From positions 124,001-188,000 of the forward strand of contig JAMHWD010000034.1 of the NCBI GenBank assembly GCA_035911135.1: 64,000 bases of DNA, written 5' to 3'. Below, in pieces: positions 49,891 through 57,729 of the stretch. The notes under the pieces were generated by a model. The model made no database searches. It was not told the origin of the DNA and saw nothing but the letters and a program-made list of their open reading frames with translations. The stretch is from JAMHWD01 sp035911135. GTDB taxonomy: Bacteria; Pseudomonadota; Alphaproteobacteria; Micavibrionales; Micavibrionaceae. The first letter of the stretch is position 1, and every line of letters begins with the position of its first letter. Made by a program: the position numbers and the translations under genes.

Positions 49891-50070
49891 CTAGGCGGCC
49901 GCGCTGCCGGATTTCACAAAACGGCGATCGCAATAGCCGCATTCCACGACATCCTGCCCGTCAAATGTGTACCAGACCTTGGGGTGACCCAGCGCGCCGC
50001 CACCGCCATCGCACATCACCTCATCGGCGTGAGGATCAACTTCAATGATTTCAGGCTGCGGCGCAGTCAT
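49891..50070 (-). CDS. CHCC-type zinc-finger protein, 59 residues
   Basis: A short gene on the minus strand. The protein begins MTAPQPEIIEVDPHADEV and carries MCDGGGGALGHPKVWYTF followed by VVECGYCDRRF, giving the C-x(n)-H-x(n)-C-x2-C zinc site of the family related to the NDUFS6 subunit of complex I. GGAAG lies upstream of the ATG at 50070. Common in alphaproteobacteria; the role is probably linked to respiratory complex or Fe-S assembly, but not proven. Confidence 0.85.
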   Translation of the reverse strand: MTAPQPEIIEVDPHADEVMCDGGGGALGHPKVWYTFDGQDVVECGYCDRRFVKSGSAAA

Positions 50071-50165
50071 ATTCTATTCTTCCCATAAGCGTTTAGGGGT
50101 ATTTTTACCCTTTGCATGGCATTTTAAGGGCATGACGACCTGATTTCAACGGGAAAGCACTTGCC

Positions 50166-50588
50166 ATGTCAAAAGCTCTGTCTGCCGAAAATAATTCCGT
50201 ATCCTTCGCCGATAACGAAGCGATCCAGGCCAACCGCAGCGCCTATGCCGAAGTGGTGGTCAATACGGCCGCCATCCTCAAAAGCTGGAAGCTCTCGCTG
50301 TACAGCTTTGAATGGATGAGGCCCGATGGCACGATCAAATCCATGGATGAACTGCCTTTCCGAGAGCAGGAGCGCCGCCGCGCTGTCGAGGATGCCCTGC
50401 AATCGGGCCAAAGCATAAGCCGCCCGGTTTTAGGCATTGGCCTGATGGATAATGTTGAAATCGGTGCTGGCCGCGCCGAATTCCTGACACTGGCCGCCAG
50501 AGGGTATCATGAAATTCCGGTCTATATCCCAAAATCCTGCGAAAAGGATTTCAAGCCCTTTATCAAAAACGGTACAATAAAAGGATGA
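50166..50588 (+). CDS. ParB/sulfiredoxin-like domain protein
   Basis: 140 residues, cytoplasmic. The second half (GIGLMDNVEIGAGRAEFLTL, AARGYHEIPVYIPKSCEKDF) resembles the ParB/Srx fold signature in which a G-x-x-R loop is followed by helix, Gly and [IV]-[PA]-V. The first half carries VVVNTAAILKSWKLSLYSFEW. The distance to chromosome-partitioning ParB is large, and no parA is present, so a different role (nuclease or regulatory) is likely. It overlaps the pilin-like gene by 4 nt (ATGA). Confidence 0.7.
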   Translation: MSKALSAENNSVSFADNEAIQANRSAYAEVVVNTAAILKSWKLSLYSFEWMRPDGTIKSMDELPFREQERRRAVEDALQSGQSISRPVLGIGLMDNVEIGAGRAEFLTLAARGYHEIPVYIPKSCEKDFKPFIKNGTIKG

Positions 50589-51355
50589 GCATTTTTCGCC
50601 CCGCCCCGCAGGCTGATAAAACAAGCCGCCGCAATGAACGCGGCAATGTCCTGATTTATATCCTTGTCGCCATTGCCCTGATTGCCGCCTTGTCATACGC
50701 CGTATCGCAAAGCAGCCGCGGCAGCGCCGAGGCCATGGGCGAGGAGCGCCGCAATCTGGCGGCCTCGGAAATTCTGGATTACGCCAATGTCTTGCTATCG
50801 GCCACGTCGCAGTTAAAGCTGCGCGGCTGCAAGCCGGGGGAGATGAATTACGCCAATAATTTTTTCGGCGGTTATACCAATACGGATGCGCCGGGCGATA
50901 ATAGCTGCGATATCTTTCATGTGAATGGCGGCGGCGTTGAAATCAAGAAACCGCTGAATGAATGGCTGGATTCCGGCTTCTCCGCCGATGCATTATATGG
51001 CGACCTGCTCTTTACGGCGGCAACCTGCATTGATGATGTGGGCAGCGGCAGCGGCGGGTGCGATAGCGCCGGCGTGGGCGCGGCGGATCTGATATTCGTG
51101 ATGCCCTTTATCAAGCGCGAGATTTGCGAAACCCTCAATGCTAAATTAAGTGTTGGCACGGCCGGCGCGGCCCCGCCCGTTGATGACGGGCAGGCCTGGA
51201 GCAATACCAATACCGAATTTACCGGCACCTTTGATGGGGGCGTAATCCTGCAAGATGCCGGGAATATTCTGGATGGCAAACAGGCCGGATGCTTTCAGGG
51301 CGATTCCAACCCGGCCGGCGGATATCATTTTTACAAGGTTTTGCTGGCGCGCTAG
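50585..51355 (+). CDS. Pilin/pseudopilin-like membrane-anchored protein, second copy
   Basis: 256 residues: basic N-terminus, NERGNVLIYILVAIALIAALSY (charged residue, Gly, then hydrophobic helix), and an exported domain with several cysteines (LRGCKPGE, NSCDIFHVNG, ATCIDDVG, GGCDSAG, EICETLN, AGCFQGD). The last residues FYKVLLAR equal those of the minus-strand paralogue at 1328-1984. The two differ by insertions of about 35 residues in the middle. The protein is coupled to the ParB-like gene. No pilus assembly genes are in the window. Probably a family confined to this lineage (inference). Confidence 0.7.
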   Translation: MSIFRPAPQADKTSRRNERGNVLIYILVAIALIAALSYAVSQSSRGSAEAMGEERRNLAASEILDYANVLLSATSQLKLRGCKPGEMNYANNFFGGYTNTDAPGDNSCDIFHVNGGGVEIKKPLNEWLDSGFSADALYGDLLFTAATCIDDVGSGSGGCDSAGVGAADLIFVMPFIKREICETLNAKLSVGTAGAAPPVDDGQAWSNTNTEFTGTFDGGVILQDAGNILDGKQAGCFQGDSNPAGGYHFYKVLLAR

Positions 51356-51407
51356 GGCGATACCGCCATATTTGCCAATCCCAACTCTTTTGTATTATGA
51401 ATGACGC

Positions 51408-52019
51408 ATGAGCACGACGAATGACCAGTCCCGAAAGGACAGATTAGAAGCAATAGCCAATCTGGTTATGCACGCCCTTATCTCAAAGGAACTGCTGGAG
51501 AAGTTTTCCGCCCAGGCGAGCGATTGCGATGGTTCCGTTGAGTGCCTGGTCAACCAGCATATGGATTTTGACAAGGCGGATTTTCAAGCCTTGAGCGAGG
51601 CCTTGAGCTTTACATCCCTCGCGCAATATGAACAGGCCCATACCCGCCTTGACGCGCGCGGCATGGATGGGAAATGGCGCGACAAGGCGGCAGAGGAACT
51701 CTCTCATGGAAAATTATCCGGCGATTGGTCCAATACCGTGGCCGCCATCGCGGAGCCATTTAACGCCCTGACCCAGCGCCGCAAAATTGCCGATCTGGGA
51801 TGCACATATGCAATCCTGTCCGGTCAGCTCGAAAGGCTGGGCTTCTTTTTTTCCGGCTTGAAAGGTGCAGACAACATCAAGCCGGGATCAATTCTGGATA
51901 ATTACAGGTCAAAAGCCTTGATCCTTCTGGAGGATATGGGGCTTAAACCTGAGCGGGATATGATTATCACAGAACGCAGGCCTGAAAATTCCGGGCCGCC
52001 AGAATCCGCACCGGCGTAA
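51408..52019 (+). CDS. Orphan protein, 203 residues
   Basis: Soluble, mainly helical, no signal peptide. Two Cys near residue 40 (SDCDGSVECL). Segment KIADLGCTYAILSGQLERLGFFF is hydrophobic but amphipathic. No family recognised. TATTAT (51393-51398) with TTGCCA 15 bp upstream lies only 9 nt before the ATG, so the mRNA may have almost no leader. Follows the pilin-like gene; whether they work together is unknown. Confidence 0.65.
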   Translation: MSTTNDQSRKDRLEAIANLVMHALISKELLEKFSAQASDCDGSVECLVNQHMDFDKADFQALSEALSFTSLAQYEQAHTRLDARGMDGKWRDKAAEELSHGKLSGDWSNTVAAIAEPFNALTQRRKIADLGCTYAILSGQLERLGFFFSGLKGADNIKPGSILDNYRSKALILLEDMGLKPERDMIITERRPENSGPPESAPA

Positions 52020-52020
52020 A

Positions 52021-53340
52021 TCAGCCGCGCCGCCATTTTGGGCCTTGGGGCGTATCTTCGATAACAATCCCCTGCGCGGCCAGTTCATCGCGGATCTGAT
52101 CGGCCCTTGCAAAGTTTTTGTCTTTCTTGGCTTGTGTGCGCTCCAGAAGAAGCGCGTCAATCTCAGCATTCTCGCCGCCGCGCCCGAACCAGATATCGGG
52201 GTCTTGCTGCAGCAATCCCAGCACCGCGCCCGTAGATTTTAAATCGATGTCATTGGCGGCAATTAATTTGCTGACCGCCAGCGGTGTATTGAGATCATCC
52301 AGCAGCGCGCCCATAACATCGGCATCAACTACACCTGCGCCGCCCTTGAGCCTTGCATATAATTTATCGAGAACTTTCTTGCTCTGCTCCAGCTTGTCTT
52401 TCGACCAGTCCAGCGGCTGGCGGTAATGGGCGGATAACAAAGTCAGGCGCAAAATCTCGCCATCATATTCCTCCAGCAGATCATGGACGGTGACAAAATT
52501 GCCCAGTGATTTGGACATCTTCTCGCCCTCCACCGTCACAAAGCCGTTATGCACCCATGTTTTGGCAAAGGCCGAGAGATCATTCACGGCCCCGTGCACG
52601 CAGCAGCTTTGCGCGATTTCATTTTCATGATGCGGGAATTTTAGATCCGCGCCGCCGCCATGGATATCAAAGGGCAGGCCGAGATGTTTTTCCGCCATGG
52701 CCGAACATTCGATATGCCAGCCCGGACGGCCAAAACCAAAGGGGGAATCCCATCCCGGCTCATTTTCGGCAGATGGTTTCCAAAGCACAAAATCAGCCGG
52801 GTCTTTCTTGTAAGACGCAACCTCGACCCGCGCGCCGGCAATCTGTTCATCGCGGCTGCGCCCCGATAGCCCGCCATAGGCCGGGAAGGATGGCACATGA
52901 AACAGCACATGTCCATCGGCCTCATAGGCATGGCCCCGTTCAATCAGCGCCCGGCACAGATCAATCATCTCGGCAATATGTTCGGTGGCGCGGGGCTGGA
53001 TATCCGGCGCGGCGCAGCCCAAAGCCGCCATATCGGCATTGTAAATTCCCTCATATTTGCGGGTGATGGTCTCGATCGCCTCGCCGGTCTCGGCACTGGC
53101 GGCCATGATCTTGTCATCCACATCGGTGATATTGGAGGCGTAGGTAACCTTGGCGGCAGGATACGCCTCGCGCAGCACGCGCGAAAGCAGGTCAAACACC
53201 ACCGCCATGCGGGCATTGCCGATATGGGCAAAGCTGTAAACCGTTGGTCCGCAAGCATAAAGCCGGATATGCGAAAGGTCCAGAGGAACAAATTCTTCTT
53301 TTTGCCGGGTCAGGGAGTTGTATAGTTTCAGCGCTGACAT
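52021..53340 (-). CDS. cysS: Cysteinyl-tRNA synthetase
   Basis: 439-residue class Ia synthetase. HIGNAR replaces HIGH as normal for CysRS; LYACGPTVY, WHIECSAMAEKHLG and FPHHENEIAQS supply the zinc ligands; KMSKSLGN is the KMSKS loop. The C-terminal helical domain ends in IVIEDTPQGPKWRR. Slightly shorter than E. coli CysS (461), as common in alphaproteobacteria. One copy. Convergent with the orphan gene, 1 nt between the two stops. Confidence 0.97.
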   Translation of the reverse strand: MSALKLYNSLTRQKEEFVPLDLSHIRLYACGPTVYSFAHIGNARMAVVFDLLSRVLREAYPAAKVTYASNITDVDDKIMAASAETGEAIETITRKYEGIYNADMAALGCAAPDIQPRATEHIAEMIDLCRALIERGHAYEADGHVLFHVPSFPAYGGLSGRSRDEQIAGARVEVASYKKDPADFVLWKPSAENEPGWDSPFGFGRPGWHIECSAMAEKHLGLPFDIHGGGADLKFPHHENEIAQSCCVHGAVNDLSAFAKTWVHNGFVTVEGEKMSKSLGNFVTVHDLLEEYDGEILRLTLLSAHYRQPLDWSKDKLEQSKKVLDKLYARLKGGAGVVDADVMGALLDDLNTPLAVSKLIAANDIDLKSTGAVLGLLQQDPDIWFGRGGENAEIDALLLERTQAKKDKNFARADQIRDELAAQGIVIEDTPQGPKWRRG

Positions 53341-53436
53341 ATGTTCTTTTTCTGCAAATGACGGTTTTTACTGGAAAATAAGCGAAATTCCGGCTAAGAC
53401 CAAGCCTTAAATGAGACATGAAACAAGGGAAAGACA

Positions 53437-54054
53437 ATGCCCATGACGTCCAAAACGCCAAAACAGGCCGATTTAACGAGCATTCAAGGCCGCCCGACCC
53501 GCGCCGAAGCCGAGGCCGCCGTCGAAGTCCTGATCCGCTGGGCCGGGGATGATCCCGCGCGCGAGGGATTGAAAGAAACACCGGCGCGCGTTGCCCGCGC
53601 CTATGAAGAATTTTTTGCCGGCTATGCGCTGAACGCTGAAAAAGAACTCGCCAAAACCTTCGAAGATATCCAGGGCTTCGACGATATGGTTCTGGTCAAG
53701 GACATCCATTTCGTCTCGCATTGCGAACATCACATGGTTCCCATTATCGGCAAGGCGCATGTTGCCTATTGGCCGGATGAAAAAGTTGTCGGCATTTCCA
53801 AACTGGCCCGCATTGTCGATATCTATGCCAAGCGCATGGTCTCGCAGGAAACCATGACCATCAATATCATCCAGACCATCGAGAAGGCATTGGCCCCCAA
53901 AGGCGCGGCGGTCCTGATTGATGCGAACCATCAGTGCATGTCCATCCGCGGCGTCAACAAATTCGACTCCTCGACCACGACCTCAATGTTCACCGGCGTA
54001 TTCAAGGACAATCTGGATGTGCAGCACCGTTTCCTGAACAAGCTGAAAATCTGA
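53437..54054 (+). CDS. folE: GTP cyclohydrolase I
   Basis: 205-residue type IA enzyme, first step of folate/pterin synthesis (GTP to dihydroneopterin triphosphate). Zinc ligands: Cys and His in HCEHHMVPIIGKAHVAYWP and Cys in HQCMSIRGV; GLKETPARVARAYEE and STTTSMFTGVF are typical. GGGAAAG lies 6-12 nt before ATG 53437. Normal length. Confidence 0.96.
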   Translation: MPMTSKTPKQADLTSIQGRPTRAEAEAAVEVLIRWAGDDPAREGLKETPARVARAYEEFFAGYALNAEKELAKTFEDIQGFDDMVLVKDIHFVSHCEHHMVPIIGKAHVAYWPDEKVVGISKLARIVDIYAKRMVSQETMTINIIQTIEKALAPKGAAVLIDANHQCMSIRGVNKFDSSTTTSMFTGVFKDNLDVQHRFLNKLKI

Positions 54055-54068
54055 TTTTTGGATCTTAT

Positions 54069-54968
54069 TTATTGCGTGGTCAGGCTGGATGAATTCCGGC
54101 GCATGATGCTTTGGATATAGGGCGAGGTTTTGACGATATTCAAAAGCCGTTCTTTCGAAAACGGTTTTTTGAGGAAATTATTCGCGCCCCCTTCGGCGGC
54201 CTGCATGATATTGCTTTTCATCGTATCAACGCTCAGCATCACGGCAAAGGCATTGGGGTCAATCGCCCGGATACTCTCCAGCACCTCATGCCCTGAAAGG
54301 CCGGGCAGGTGAATATCAATCAAGACGATATCCGGCGCATTTTCAATGTAATGGATAATCCCGTCCTCGCCATGGCGCGAGAGGATAATATCATATTCCC
54401 GGTTTAATATATTGGCGGCATAGGATGAGGTGAACCGATCATCCTCAATCACCTGCACGAGCGGATGATCGCGCCGGTCACGCCGGACCGGGATGCTGCC
54501 GACCTTTAGTTTATCGGCCATTTCGCGATAGGCGCTGATACGCCTTGCGCTTAAAAATTTCTGATCGGCGAGCTTTTGATAATTATAAAATTCATGCTCC
54601 AGAATGCCGAAATCGCAAAGCTGCTGATCCAGCCCTTGAATGGCATTTTTATATATGCCCTGCAAAAGCAAGCGATCTTCCTCGCCGCGGAAGGGGCATA
54701 AAATCAGAATGTCATTATCATCAAAGAAATAGAGATACCCCTTGGCCAGCACTTGCGTATTTTCAAAAAGCTGCTGATACATGGCCTCGGCCTGCTCGCG
54801 CCCCGATGAGAGCGCCTTGTTCATGGCAAAGGGATTTTTAATGAGATCCTTGTGGGAATGCAGGCGCGAAAAGCCGAAATAGAGAAGCGCCCAGCCTTGC
54901 GGCGCTTTTTTCAATTTCTGCAATATGGTCAGGAAGTGATGTTCCGCGCTTTTGCGCACCGATTCCAT
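54069..54968 (-). CDS. Response regulator with C-terminal receiver and novel N-terminal domain
   Basis: 299 residues. The receiver is at the C-terminus (about 172-290) with VQVIEDDRF (acidic pair), VLIDIHLPGLSGHEVL (phospho-Asp in DIH), a Ser in VMLSVDTM and LKKPFSKE (Lys). The first ~165 residues (AEHHFLTILQKLKKAPQGWALLY onward) form an unrecognised alpha/beta domain with FFDDNDILILCPF, perhaps a divergent GGDEF- or PAS-like fold. Receivers are usually N-terminal, so this order is uncommon. ATG 54968 is used; the distance to AAGGGG is long. Confidence 0.75.
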   Translation of the reverse strand: MESVRKSAEHHFLTILQKLKKAPQGWALLYFGFSRLHSHKDLIKNPFAMNKALSSGREQAEAMYQQLFENTQVLAKGYLYFFDDNDILILCPFRGEEDRLLLQGIYKNAIQGLDQQLCDFGILEHEFYNYQKLADQKFLSARRISAYREMADKLKVGSIPVRRDRRDHPLVQVIEDDRFTSSYAANILNREYDIILSRHGEDGIIHYIENAPDIVLIDIHLPGLSGHEVLESIRAIDPNAFAVMLSVDTMKSNIMQAAEGGANNFLKKPFSKERLLNIVKTSPYIQSIMRRNSSSLTTQ

Positions 54969-55086
54969 GGCCGTTACTTTTAACCCCTTGTAATTTTTTG
55001 GCCCTGCCTCCGCGGGCAAAGCCTTACCCTGTCCCTATTATGCCGGAACAAGTTTAAAATAGCCTATATTTTGCAACGGATTTTAT

Positions 55087-56196
55087 TCAATTCCCAAGGA
55101 TTTCAAGGCTCCAGGGGATATTATCCTGCGAAAGCCCCAAGGGAAGCGGTGTTATCGGCCCTTCGGCTGTATCGATGCGGGATACGGCTTGCGGCTTGCG
55201 GGAGAGCCTCATTGCCGCGTCCGTCAATACCGGAAGCCCGTAAAAACGCGGGCCATTTTCGCATAAAAAGGCGCGGAAAATATCCTGCCCCCTTTGCGTT
55301 GCCAGATCCAGCCCGGATTCTTCCAAGCCTTGCGCGTAGAGCTGCGGCGCGATGCCGCCGGTAAAACATCCGGCCGCGCAGCCGCATTCCGTTGTCTTTT
55401 TGGTATGAGCCGCGGAATCGGTCCCGGCATAGAATTTACGCTGGCCCGGCGCGGTGATGGCTTTGCGGATGGCGGCGCGGTCTTCCTCAAACTTCAGGAG
55501 CGGCAGGCAGTAAAGATGATAATGCAGACCTTTGAGCAAATGACCCACCGTATACAGAATATGCTGGGGCGTGACGCTGGCGGCGATATTATCGCCTGCG
55601 CCTTGTACAAATTCCGTTGCCGTTTTTGTCGTGATATGTTCGCAGGCAATTTTAAGGGCCGGATATTGTTCAACCACGCGGGGCAATCGCTGGGTGTAGA
55701 ATACTTCCTCGGCATTGCCGAATTTATCAAAATAGGCTTCCGGGTCCATGTGATGTTCCTCGCCATGGACGCAAAGAACAACCCCGTTATCGGCCATGGC
55801 TTTCAAGACATCATTGCCCATATAAGCGCTAAGCGGCGCGCCGAAATCCGCGCCGGTTGTGCCATGGGGCGGGTAATATTTACAGGCTTTTAAAACCCCG
55901 GCCTTCGCGCCGGCCTCGATCATGGCAGGCGTTGTATCCTTGGTCAGATAAAGCGGCACAATCAGTTCGGAAAATTGATCACCGCCAGCGGCCAGAATGG
56001 CTTTTTTATAGCCCTCCACCGAAGCATAGGGCAGCGGATCGGCCTCAAACACCTTGGCGGCAGGGGGTCTTGTATTGGGCATGGCCAGCACCCCCGCGCA
56101 GCCCATCTCGATCTGGGATTTTATAATGGGCGCAAGCAAGCCATCCTGCCTTAAATGTGTATGCAGATCATACCAGAGCGGAAGGGTAAAATTCAT
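55087..56196 (-). CDS. pyrC: Dihydroorotase (class II, PyrC type)
   Basis: 369-residue zinc enzyme of de novo pyrimidine synthesis, converting carbamoyl-aspartate to dihydroorotate. The first metal motif DLHTHLR (H-x-H), AMPNTRPP, KYYPPHGTTG (carboxylated lysine), CVHGEEHH, ACEHITTK, and GTDSAAHTKKTTECGCAAGCF are all characteristic of the E. coli PyrC group. ATG 56196 gives the canonical N-terminus; upstream starts are unlikely. Divergent from the methyltransferase gene. Confidence 0.96.
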   Translation of the reverse strand: MNFTLPLWYDLHTHLRQDGLLAPIIKSQIEMGCAGVLAMPNTRPPAAKVFEADPLPYASVEGYKKAILAAGGDQFSELIVPLYLTKDTTPAMIEAGAKAGVLKACKYYPPHGTTGADFGAPLSAYMGNDVLKAMADNGVVLCVHGEEHHMDPEAYFDKFGNAEEVFYTQRLPRVVEQYPALKIACEHITTKTATEFVQGAGDNIAASVTPQHILYTVGHLLKGLHYHLYCLPLLKFEEDRAAIRKAITAPGQRKFYAGTDSAAHTKKTTECGCAAGCFTGGIAPQLYAQGLEESGLDLATQRGQDIFRAFLCENGPRFYGLPVLTDAAMRLSRKPQAVSRIDTAEGPITPLPLGLSQDNIPWSLEILGN

Positions 56197-56253
56197 AAGC
56201 GGGCCTTTGTAAAAAATAATCGTATTTTGCTGCAGATACTCTACCATGTGGCC

Positions 56254-57477
56254 ATGGACTGGCAAGCATTAGCGCAAAAAGAGATACAAGACTTCATCAA
56301 GGCGCATGAGCATGAAGATGTGGCCAGCCTTGCCCTGCGCAAGCCGCCGCAAGGCAATTGGCCCTACAGGCTTATACTGGATCAGATCAAATCCCGGCAA
56401 AAATCCAAAGCCAAATTGCCATTCTTTTACAACGCGCCGGGGTTTATCCTGCCCCCGCCGGATCTGATCGAGCAAGCCTCATCGGAGGCCTGCGCCCGGT
56501 TTCGGGCCAGCCTGTTTCAGGGCAATCATTTTGCCGATCTTACAGCCGGAAGCGGCATGGATGCCTTTATGCTGGCCGGATCGTTTAAAACCGGCATCTG
56601 CGTTGAACAGGATGAAACCCATGCCGCGCTGCTGAAACATAATGCCGCCGTGCTGGGCATTGATAATCTGGAGACCGTACAATCGGGCGCGCGGGAATTT
56701 CTGGAAAGCAACACGCAAAAATTTGACCTGATTTATATCGACCCCCAGCGCCGCAAGGGCCAGCAAAAGGGCTTAAATGCCTTTGCCGATGGCAGCCCCG
56801 ATATCATTGCCCTGCTGCCCTTGATCCGTCGCCACGCCGCAAAGCTTGTGATCAAGACCTCACCGATGCTGGATATCGCGCAAGCCGCCAGCGCCTTGCC
56901 CGGCCTTCGCCGCGTGATCGTCATAGAGCGCCAGTCTGAATGCAAGGAAGTCCTGTATGATATCGATCTGCAAAATGAAGGTCCGGCCGAAGATTATATC
57001 ATTATGGCCACGGCGCTGGATGCCCATGGCGCGGTTGAGCGGTCGCTGGAATTTAGCGCCGCCGCAGAACGCCAAGCCGAAAATATGACCGGGCCGCCGC
57101 AGGAATATCTTTACGAACCCGGCCCGGCCTTTTTAAAATCGGGCGCGTATAAAACACTGGCCGCGCGTTATGGCCTGGCAAAACTGCATCCGGCCACACA
57201 TCTTTATACTGGCAATACGGCCTTGCCTGATTTTCCGGGCCGGGGCTTTCGGATCGAGACCATCATTCCGGCCGACCGGAAAATCCTGCAAAAACACCTG
57301 CCGGAAGGACGCGCCAATATCACAATCCGCAATTTCCCCGCCAGCCCGGATCATTTACGCAAAACACTAAAATTGGAGGATGGGGGCGATGTGACAATTT
57401 TTGCCGCCACGCTGGCTGCGGGTGAAAAAGCCTTGATCCTGTGCCGGAAAATAGAAACCAAAGAAGCCAGCCTATAA
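56254..57477 (+). CDS. Class I SAM-dependent methyltransferase with THUMP-like C-terminal domain
   Basis: 407 residues. An N-terminal helical part (1-85), a Rossmann methyltransferase core (FADLTAGSGMDAFMLAG, motif I; IYIDPQRRKGQQK, motif IV) and a C-terminal module (LAARYGLAKLHPATHLYTG..GRGFRIETIIP..NITIRNFPASPDHLRKTLKL) resembling the THUMP-like domain of Bacteroidetes-type proteins. The motif D-P-[PQ]-R suggests nucleic acid methylation, perhaps of RNA (inference). Divergent from pyrC with 57 nt between the starts. Confidence 0.82.
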   Translation: MDWQALAQKEIQDFIKAHEHEDVASLALRKPPQGNWPYRLILDQIKSRQKSKAKLPFFYNAPGFILPPPDLIEQASSEACARFRASLFQGNHFADLTAGSGMDAFMLAGSFKTGICVEQDETHAALLKHNAAVLGIDNLETVQSGAREFLESNTQKFDLIYIDPQRRKGQQKGLNAFADGSPDIIALLPLIRRHAAKLVIKTSPMLDIAQAASALPGLRRVIVIERQSECKEVLYDIDLQNEGPAEDYIIMATALDAHGAVERSLEFSAAAERQAENMTGPPQEYLYEPGPAFLKSGAYKTLAARYGLAKLHPATHLYTGNTALPDFPGRGFRIETIIPADRKILQKHLPEGRANITIRNFPASPDHLRKTLKLEDGGDVTIFAATLAAGEKALILCRKIETKEASL

Positions 57478-57729
57478 GTACGATCATTTTGAATAGAATA
57501 TATTTCAAATTTTAAAAAATTTATTTCTATAATAATATATCTGTTATTAATCAATAAATTAGTCTGCATTTTGACTGCTGAAAATTAGCAAAACTACATG
57601 GAATGTTAATATTTAACGGCTAGACTGGGTTCTAGGGTGAGGGGTAATTCGAAGCTGAAAATCTTTATTTACAGGCTGTTTACGCAATCGTTTCTCGCAT
57701 ACAATAATTAAAGAAAAAAAGTCAGATTC

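Noticed and set aside
49849..50088. Plus-strand frame of 79 codons
   Set aside because: The minus strand there encodes the recognisable CHCC zinc-finger protein.
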